From Dyella terrae (GTDB lineage Bacteria; Pseudomonadota; Gammaproteobacteria; Xanthomonadales; Rhodanobacteraceae): a stretch of 64,000 bases of DNA. Both the position numbers and the translations under genes were made by a program. The stretch lies in contig NZ_CP089414.1 in assembly GCF_022394535.1 (NCBI RefSeq), forward strand, positions 4,402,001 to 4,466,000, written 5' to 3'. Of the stretch, positions 56,697 through 64,000 are shown one piece after another; positions within the stretch are counted from its first letter, which is position 1, and each line of letters opens with the position of its first letter. Under the pieces are notes generated by a model. It saw only the letters and a program-made list of their open reading frames with translations, ran no database searches and had not been told where the DNA came from.

Positions 56697-57434
56697 TCAA
56701 TCCTGCGAATGAGCCGGTGCGTTGCCTAAAGCGTTCCGATGCCGACGACGCACAATACGCTCCACCAGCAGCGGGAGCAGGGCCAGCAGCGCGATGGCGG
56801 AGATCGGCATCCATACGCGGGGTTGCATCAGCAGGCCCAGCCCGAAGTGCCCATGGCTTTGCGCCAGCGCGTCCCCAAGACCTGCACCGATCGATGTCTC
56901 GAAGATCAGGGAGACCGTGCCGCCCAGCCAACTGGCGCCCAGGAATAGCCACAGCGGGCAACGTAGCCAGGCCAGTGCCACCGTGATGAGGCCGAACGGC
57001 GCCACAGGCACGAAGCGCAGGAACATGGTGTAGGCCACCGGATGCCGCTCAAAGCCGTGATGTAGTTTGTCCACCAGGGCAGGAGGGTGCTTGCTGCCCG
57101 CGCCGAAGGCGTAGCGGCTGGCCAGGAACAGGATCAGCGTGCCCAGCGTCAGCCCGATGGACGAGTAGATGCTGCCTTCCACCACCCCGAAAGCAAAGCC
57201 GCCGGCCATGATGATGATGACGGTGCCCGGCACGCCGGTGGACATGGCTAGCGTCAGCAGGCCGATGAAGGTGATCCGGCTAAGCCACGGGGCGGTGGCG
57301 ATGTTGGCGCGCATCTGGGCCTGATGCTGCACCAATTGCTCGGGGTGCAGGCGATCCATCAGGCCTGAGCTGAACAAAGCGATGCCGGCGATGACCAGCA
57401 GAATCAGCGGCAGGGCGGCACGCAGGCGGCTCAA
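56697..57434 (-). CDS. TVP38/TMEM64 family (VTT domain) membrane protein
   Basis: A 245-residue inner-membrane protein with about five helices. The VTT/DedA-like core is visible: MSTGVPGTVIIIMAGGFAFG, then the amphipathic FLRFVPVAPFGLITVALAW region. Related DedA-type proteins have been linked to lipid flipping and membrane potential, but this one has no assigned role. Its start overlaps the end of the deaminase gene by four bases, so the two are co-transcribed. Confidence 0.88.
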   Translation of the reverse strand: MSRLRAALPLILLVIAGIALFSSGLMDRLHPEQLVQHQAQMRANIATAPWLSRITFIGLLTLAMSTGVPGTVIIIMAGGFAFGVVEGSIYSSIGLTLGTLILFLASRYAFGAGSKHPPALVDKLHHGFERHPVAYTMFLRFVPVAPFGLITVALAWLRCPLWLFLGASWLGGTVSLIFETSIGAGLGDALAQSHGHFGLGLLMQPRVWMPISAIALLALLPLLVERIVRRRHRNALGNAPAHSQD

Positions 57435-57988
57435 TAGTGCTGTCCGCTCTGGCCATAGGCCGCCAGCACGCCGCGCGCCTGCTCGCGCAGGATGTCGCGC
57501 CGCACAGCAATGCCGCGCTTCTCGAGTTCGCCGATCCAGTCTGCGGGCAGCGGACCTTCGTCAAACTCCGTGAGTTCTTCCACGTCCTCGGCGCGCGCGC
57601 CGATCAGCAGTTCATCCACGCCGGCCCATACGGTGGCGCCGTAGCACTGGCAGCACGGCTGCGCGCTGGTGGCCAGGGAGTAGTGGCCACCGTCCGCATT
57701 GAGGCGGAACGCTGCGAGGCGCTGTTGGGCGCTCATGTAGGCCATCATTTCCGCGTGCGCGACGGAGCACGTCTGCGGCACCACGCGATTGACGCCCACG
57801 GACACGACGCGTCCCTGTCCATCGAACACCGCCGCACCGAACGGGCCGCCGTGGCTCCGCTCGACGTTCAGGCGTGAAAGTTCGATAGCGAGAGCCACGC
57901 GTTCCTCGTCAGTGACGTAGCGCTTGTTGGTGTCGACCACATCGCCGATCCACGGCGGCAGGGTCAGGTGAATTTGTTGAGGGAGCAT
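57431..57988 (-). CDS. nucleoside/guanine deaminase family protein
   Basis: A 185-residue cytidine/deoxycytidylate deaminase-fold protein. The zinc site is formed by HAE (His78, with catalytic Glu80) and PCCQC (Cys112 and Cys115). Overall form and length resemble bacterial guanine deaminase or tRNA-type nucleoside deaminases, but the substrate cannot be told. It lies directly after glnS (24 bases) on the same strand and overlaps the VTT protein gene. Confidence 0.88.
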   Translation of the reverse strand: MLPQQIHLTLPPWIGDVVDTNKRYVTDEERVALAIELSRLNVERSHGGPFGAAVFDGQGRVVSVGVNRVVPQTCSVAHAEMMAYMSAQQRLAAFRLNADGGHYSLATSAQPCCQCYGATVWAGVDELLIGARAEDVEELTEFDEGPLPADWIGELEKRGIAVRRDILREQARGVLAAYGQSGQHY

Positions 57989-58012
57989 GCAGCCTTCCTT
58001 GTGATGCAGATG

Positions 58013-59797
<1,785 letters not shown>

Positions 59798-59992
59798 CGG
59801 AGCTAGGCTCGTGCGCGGTAGTGGAAACAGGTGAGTTTACCCTTTCCTTAGGTGGGGGTGTCCCGTCGACTTTTCAGTTGTCTGATCGGGCAGGAACTGG
59901 ACGGCAAATGGCTGCGAACGGCTGTCTTCACCCCGACAACACACCTCAAACAAGAACTTGCCCATGTGCCTCCGTGGAGCTAGCTTGAGCCC

Positions 59993-60271
59993 ATGCGCAT
60001 CGCCTACCGAGCCGAAAGCCTGATCGACGCCCATCTGGTCAAGGATGCGCTGGAGCGCGCTGAGATCCCGGCCTTCGTCTCAGGCGAGTATCTGACCGGG
60101 GCCGTGGGGCAACTGCCCGCCCTGGACTACGTTGCCGTGTTGGTTCCGGAGTCCAGCCTGGCTGCGGCGGAGCAGGTCGTGCGCGAGGTCGAGCAGGATC
60201 TCCGGGAGGCCCGGCTGGCGCTCAACGATCCCGACGAAGATCCCGACGCGCTGCAACCGGCCTTTTGCTGA
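59993..60271 (+). CDS. DUF2007 family small protein
   Basis: A 92-residue soluble protein with the DUF2007 pattern (MRIAYRAESLIDAHLVKDALERAEIPAFVSGEYLTGAVGQLP, then a VLVPE strand and a helix). These ferredoxin-like-fold proteins are called putative signal transducers without direct evidence. GTGGAG lies upstream of the ATG. Confidence 0.85.
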   Translation: MRIAYRAESLIDAHLVKDALERAEIPAFVSGEYLTGAVGQLPALDYVAVLVPESSLAAAEQVVREVEQDLREARLALNDPDEDPDALQPAFC

Positions 60272-60383
60272 GTAACGTCGCCCGGTAGCTATCCCCCCCT
60301 GCATGGATCCATGCCCGTCGCCGGTACGTCCGGGGATGCGCGTTATCCTGCCGCATTGTCCTCGACTTATCGGAGCACCGACT

Positions 60384-60917
60384 TTGGACGCCTCACTGCA
60401 ACCGATTGCCTCGCTTATCCGCGCCGTTCCGGATTTCCCTAAGCCGGGGGTGATGTTTCGCGACATCACGCCTTTGCTGGCCGATGCGGGCGGTTTCGCG
60501 CGATGCATCGACGCGCTGGCCGAGCCTTGGCAGGGCAGTGGGGTGCAGGCTGTGTGTGGCATCGAATCGCGCGGGTTCATCTTCGGCGCTGCGTTGGCGC
60601 AGAAGCTGCACGCCGGCTTTGTCCCGCTGCGCAAACCCAACAAACTCCCGCCGCCGGTTGTGTCGGTGGATTACCAGCTCGAATACGGCATGGATCGCCT
60701 GGAGGCGCGCAATGACGCGTTGCGGCCCGGTGAAAGGGTATTGATCGTCGATGACGTACTGGCGACAGGCGGAACGCTCGCCGCCGCGCGCGCACTGGTG
60801 CTCAAACTGGGCGCGCAGTTGGTGGGCGCGAGCGTGGTGATCGAACTGGCCGAACTGCAGGGGCGCGAACGCTGGCAGCAGGACAGTACACCGCTGCACG
60901 CCTTGCTGCGTTACTAA
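60384..60917 (+). CDS. apt: adenine phosphoribosyltransferase
   Basis: A 177-residue salvage enzyme that makes AMP from adenine and PRPP. Motifs are IRAVPDFPKPGVMFRDITPLL near the N-terminus, GIESRGFIFG, LRKPNKLP, and the PRPP loop VLIVDDVLATGGT. I chose TTG 60384 because GGAG lies upstream and the length is then normal; ATG 60336 or 60303 would add 16 or 27 unconserved residues. Confidence 0.93.
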   Translation: MDASLQPIASLIRAVPDFPKPGVMFRDITPLLADAGGFARCIDALAEPWQGSGVQAVCGIESRGFIFGAALAQKLHAGFVPLRKPNKLPPPVVSVDYQLEYGMDRLEARNDALRPGERVLIVDDVLATGGTLAAARALVLKLGAQLVGASVVIELAELQGRERWQQDSTPLHALLRY

Positions 60918-60992
60918 CGCAAGAGGCTCCACGCCTCGTTGGTTTGCTCGCGGGCCGCCATCGCGGGCAAGTCGAACCGCCACGGGGGGCGC

Positions 60993-61634
60993 ATGCTCGG
61001 TACAGGCACCTTCAAGCAACGGATGCCGCAGCACGCCGATGCGTTGCCCGGCCGTGCCCATTCCATCGTGCCCTCCGCGTCGCATCATGTGCTGCACACA
61101 TCGTTGCAACCCGAGGCCTTTCCGGGGGCACACGTGCTTGTCGTCGGCATGGGGTGCTTCTGGGGTGCGGAGCGCCTGTTCTGGACCGTCCCCGGCGTGT
61201 TGAGCACGTCAGCCGGTTATGCGGGTGGCTATACCGCCCATCCTACTTACGACGACGTGTGCTCGGGGCGAACCGGGCACGCCGAGGTGGTGCGTGTGGT
61301 GTACGACCCACATAACGTCGATCGCGACGCCTTGCTACGCGTGTTCTGGGAAAACCACGATCCCACGCAAGGCATGCGCCAGGGCAAAGACGTGGGTACG
61401 CCCTACCGTTCCGCTATTTACGTCAGCGACGTGCGGGAGTTGGCCGACGCCGAAGCGTCGGCACAGCGCTTTCAGAGAGAGTTGGCGCGTGCCGGTTACG
61501 GCCTGATCACCACGGAAATCGCGCTGACTAGCCCGTTCTATTTTGCCGAAGATCAGCATCAGCAGTATCTATCCAAGCACCCGGAGGGTGACTGCGGGCT
61601 GGGCGGTACCGGCGTGACGTATCCCAGGCTCTAG
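60993..61634 (+). CDS. msrA: peptide methionine sulfoxide reductase MsrA
   Basis: A 213-residue enzyme that repairs S-methionine sulfoxide in proteins. The catalytic [13 protein letters not shown] places Cys55. A later Cys201 in GDCGLGGTG can resolve the disulfide. Length matches the long E. coli form. ATG 60993 follows GGGGGGC; the frame is open 18 codons upstream. OxyR is encoded close by, although no operator is seen here. Confidence 0.94.
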   Translation: MLGTGTFKQRMPQHADALPGRAHSIVPSASHHVLHTSLQPEAFPGAHVLVVGMGCFWGAERLFWTVPGVLSTSAGYAGGYTAHPTYDDVCSGRTGHAEVVRVVYDPHNVDRDALLRVFWENHDPTQGMRQGKDVGTPYRSAIYVSDVRELADAEASAQRFQRELARAGYGLITTEIALTSPFYFAEDQHQQYLSKHPEGDCGLGGTGVTYPRL

Positions 61635-61659
61635 GCGATGGCGGCGGGCACCTGTCGTG

Positions 61660-62256
61660 TTACTGCGCAGGTTCCACGCTTTCCACGTAAACCAGCTCAC
61701 AGGCGCCATCGCCGGTGTCGTCGCGCGTCATTGACGTGTGCCAGCGCCAGCCGCCGGGCCGGCTGGCATCGACCAGAAAGCCTTCCAGGTGGATGACTTC
61801 ACCGGAGCGCACGCGCTCCAGCTCGCGACGCGCAGCGTCATCGGCAGGAATCATGTGCATGTTGGCGCTGGACTGCTCGATCTCGCGTCGTGGAATGGGA
61901 AAGTGATCCACGTGCCAGTGATAGAACCGGTTCTCCTGGCTGATCTGCACTTGCGATAGCACCGCGCTGTCGGACATACGCCCCCAGCCCAGCGCCAGAT
62001 CAAGCGGAGCAAGTGAGGCGCCGGCGTCGAAGTGGTAATCCTCGCGAGACAGTACGCGCGCGGTGAGCTCGAAACGGGCACGCGTGACCAGCGTGATATC
62101 ACCGCGTTGGAGAGTGGTGCCTTCGTCCAGGTCGACCTGCGTGGGCGCATCCGGCGCGAGCACACCGGGACCATGCGCGATCGGGCGGTGGTGCCACCAG
62201 TGCACGCCGCCCAGCAGGGCGATCAGCAGCAACCCGATCAGGACAACGCGCTGCAT
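61660..62256 (-). CDS. membrane-anchored protein of unknown function
   Basis: A 198-residue protein with one N-terminal membrane helix (about residues 4-20, VVLIGLLLIALLGGVHW) and a periplasmic domain rich in histidine and tryptophan (NRFYHWHVDHFPIPRREI, GGWRWHTSMTRDDTG). I do not recognise a named family; the ENRFYHWH core looks conserved enough to be a real domain. It lies seven bases after oxyR on the same strand and is probably co-transcribed, which hints at an oxidative stress or envelope role. That is inference only. Confidence 0.7.
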   Translation of the reverse strand: MQRVVLIGLLLIALLGGVHWWHHRPIAHGPGVLAPDAPTQVDLDEGTTLQRGDITLVTRARFELTARVLSREDYHFDAGASLAPLDLALGWGRMSDSAVLSQVQISQENRFYHWHVDHFPIPRREIEQSSANMHMIPADDAARRELERVRSGEVIHLEGFLVDASRPGGWRWHTSMTRDDTGDGACELVYVESVEPAQ

Positions 62257-62263
62257 GGACCCG

Positions 62264-63208
62264 TCAGCGCCCCGATGAGCGTGCAGGCTTGGCGTCGGTG
62301 ATATTCGGCTGCAGCAGCCCGGCGGGCAAGTCGCGGATCACCTCCGCAAAACGCTGCAGGAACGTCCCCATCGACGAGCTCTTGCGCCAGGCCAGGGCGA
62401 TACGGCGGCTGGGCGGATGGCCGGCGAATTCCAGCAGGTGCACGTTGTCCGTACGGGCCACCGGCGGCTTGATGGCGAGTGTCGGCAAGAGCGTAATGCC
62501 CACGTTTGCCGCCACCATCTGGCGCAGCGTTTCCAGGCTGGTGGCGCGAAAGCCCGAGCGCTCGCCCGCGCCGGCAAGCTGACAGACTTCCAGCGCCTGG
62601 TCACGCATGCAATGGCCGTCTTCGAGCAACAGCAGGCTCTCGTCTTCCAAGTCGTCGAGCTTCAGCCGCTTCTGCTTGTGCGCGAGAGGGTGATTCTCCG
62701 GCACGGCAAGCACGAAGGGCTCTTCGAACAGGAATTCCGTGTGCAGACTTTCTTCGTGCAGCGGCAGTGCGAGGATGCCCACGTCCAACGAACCTTCGCG
62801 CAGCAGGCGGATGACCTGTTCGGTCTTTTCTTCGACCAACAGCAGCTCGAGCCTGGGGAACTGCTTGCGGACCTGCGGCACCAGATGCGGCAACAGATAA
62901 GGCCCCAGCGTAGGGAAAATCCCCAGGCGCAACGTGCCCGATTCCGGATCGCGCGTGCGTTGCGCAATCGCCTTGATCTCTTCGATCTCCGACAGCACGC
63001 CGCGCGCGCGGCGGGCGATCTCGCGTCCCGTTTCCGTCAGCAGCACCTTGCGCGGCGTGCGCTCGACCAGCGCCACGCCCAATTCGTCTTCCAGCTTCTT
63101 GATCTGGGTGGACAACGTAGGCTGGCTGACGAAGCTCGCTTCGGCTGCGCGGCCGAAATGGCGGTGTTCGGCCAGAGCCACGAGGTAGTGCAGGTCGCGC
63201 AGGTTCAT
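62264..63208 (-). CDS. oxyR: hydrogen peroxide-sensing regulator OxyR
   Basis: A 314-residue LysR-family activator. The helix-turn-helix lies at the N-terminus (FGRAAEASFVSQPTLSTQIKKLE), and the redox pair is Cys200 and Cys209 in GHCMRDQALEVCQ, equivalent to E. coli Cys199 and Cys208. Peroxide forms a disulfide between them and switches on antioxidant genes. A half-site at 63232-63246 just upstream suggests autoregulation. It is divergent from the aminopeptidase gene. Confidence 0.95.
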   Translation of the reverse strand: MNLRDLHYLVALAEHRHFGRAAEASFVSQPTLSTQIKKLEDELGVALVERTPRKVLLTETGREIARRARGVLSEIEEIKAIAQRTRDPESGTLRLGIFPTLGPYLLPHLVPQVRKQFPRLELLLVEEKTEQVIRLLREGSLDVGILALPLHEESLHTEFLFEEPFVLAVPENHPLAHKQKRLKLDDLEDESLLLLEDGHCMRDQALEVCQLAGAGERSGFRATSLETLRQMVAANVGITLLPTLAIKPPVARTDNVHLLEFAGHPPSRRIALAWRKSSSMGTFLQRFAEVIRDLPAGLLQPNITDAKPARSSGR

Positions 63209-63231
63209 GGGTGGAACCTTCCATCAGATTG

Positions 63232-63246
63232 ATAGTTGATACCTAT
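63232..63246 (-). promoter_or_regulatory. probable OxyR operator (ATAG-N7-CTAT)
   Basis: ATAG (63232-63235), seven bases, CTAT (63243-63246) matches the core half of the OxyR binding motif, 24 bases upstream of oxyR. The second half is weaker. OxyR commonly represses its own gene from such a site. Confidence 0.65.
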
Positions 63247-63400
63247 CATCATGGGGCTATTCATCGATCAGGGCAATGTAAAGCGGTTGGCGTGCTCAGC
63301 CGGGTCGCAAAAGGGCGCGCTCATGCCTTCTGGCACTGTGTCCAAAGTCATGGCTGCACCTAGCGTGGAGGTTTGTCTTTCCCCAGGGGAGCTCCCTCGC

Positions 63401-64000
63401 ATGCGTCGTTTCGTCCGCCCACTCGTTCTCACCGCGCTGGCCGCCTGCTGTGGCGCCGCCCTGGCCGCTCCCGCCGCCGATGATCAGCCCCACGGCCGGT
63501 TGCCGGGTTGGGCGCAGCCCGAGTCCTATCAGCTCGACTTCAAAGTCGATCCGCGCCAGCAGGATTTCTCCGGCACCACCGTCATCAAGGTCAAGCTGAC
63601 GCAGGCGTCGGATCATCTGTGGCTGCATGGGCGCGAGCTGAAGATCGGCAAGGTCACCGTTACCGACGCAGCGGGCAAGGCACACGCGGCGAAGTACGTG
63701 GAAGTGGCCCCGCAGGAAGGCGTGGTGCGCATCGATTTCGGCAGCACGCTCAAGCCGCAGGAGCTGACGCTCGCCTTTGACTACACCGCGCCGCTCAACC
63801 AGCAGTTGCAGGGTTTGTACAAGGTCAGCCACGAGGGCCAGCCCTACGCGATGACGCAGATGGAACCCATCAGCGCGCGCTTCGCTTTTCCGGGCTTCGA
63901 CGAGCCCGGCTTCAAGACGCCGTTCGACATTCGCCTGACCATTCCCGACGACGAAGTGGGCGTAGCCAACACCAAGCAGGTGAAGGAAGAAGCCGCCGGC
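63401..64000 (+). CDS. M1 family aminopeptidase, N-terminal part
   Basis: A frame open from ATG 63401 to the window end (200 codons), preceded by AGGGGAG. It has a signal peptide with cleavage near AALAAPA, so the enzyme is secreted or periplasmic. The beta-sandwich N-terminal domain of M1 metallopeptidases follows, with the typical QMEPISARFAFPGFDEPGFK that precedes the catalytic domain. The zinc site lies beyond the window. Confidence 0.9.
   Translation, partial: MRRFVRPLVLTALAACCGAALAAPAADDQPHGRLPGWAQPESYQLDFKVDPRQQDFSGTTVIKVKLTQASDHLWLHGRELKIGKVTVTDAAGKAHAAKYVEVAPQEGVVRIDFGSTLKPQELTLAFDYTAPLNQQLQGLYKVSHEGQPYAMTQMEPISARFAFPGFDEPGFKTPFDIRLTIPDDEVGVANTKQVKEEAAG

Overview
The window reads as a chromosomal segment of a high-GC gammaproteobacterium of the Xanthomonadales (Lysobacterales). 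Family Rhodanobacteraceae (Dyella, Rhodanobacter or Luteibacter type) is the best guess. This rests on the gene families and local gene orders (fmdB-aspS-yebC-ruvC-ruvA-kup-ruvB-ybgC-tolQRAB-pal-cpoB, the btuB-cob salvage operon, otsB-GH15-otsA) and on intergenic repeats of the kind common in that order. No phage, plasmid or CRISPR locus is visible. Almost all genes are ordinary core or metabolic genes.

Layout. 0-3 kb: the end of an unknown gene, a frameshifted secreted protein, and a divergent ArgP-type regulator and ArgO/LysE exporter pair. 2.9-7.8 kb: an acetoacetate-decarboxylase-like protein coupled to a large FAD oxidoreductase, then a 7TM GGDEF protein. 8-12.8 kb: nadE, bamD, rluD-pgeF and a Rid-family protein. 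12.9-19.6 kb: the trehalose operon otsB-GH15-otsA, divergent from clpB, which has a sigma32-type promoter. 19.7-20.6 kb: a gene-free island whose repeats are arranged as an inverted pair. 20.7-31.8 kb: an adenosylcobalamin riboswitch and an 11-gene B12 uptake and late-synthesis operon (btuB, a membrane protein, cobO, cobB, cbiB, cobD, cobQ, cobU, cobT, cobC, cobS). 31.9-47.9 kb: housekeeping genes for aspartyl-tRNA synthesis, Holliday junction processing, potassium uptake, the Tol-Pal envelope machine, queuosine synthesis and tRNA-Lys.

47.9-56.6 kb is the most unusual part. It holds two related histidine kinases, a NarL-type response regulator, a PhnD-like periplasmic binding protein, and a 588-residue protein that appears to fuse the cytosolic parts of the type VI secretion proteins TssL (DotU) and TssM (IcmF). 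In the TssM part all the nucleotide-binding motifs have been lost, and no other secretion gene lies nearby. An 18-base sequence occurs three times here: once alone, and twice as the ends of a 267-bp MITE-like palindromic element. 56.7-64 kb returns to ordinary genes: a TVP38-type membrane protein, a nucleoside deaminase, glnS, apt, msrA, oxyR with a likely autoregulatory operator, and the start of an M1 aminopeptidase.

Four genes (the first secreted protein, argP, cobB and an alpha/beta hydrolase) are each interrupted by exactly one extra base inside a run of G. cobB lies in an otherwise intact operon, and in each case removing one G restores a full-length family member. Base-calling errors at G runs are therefore at least as likely as real mutations.
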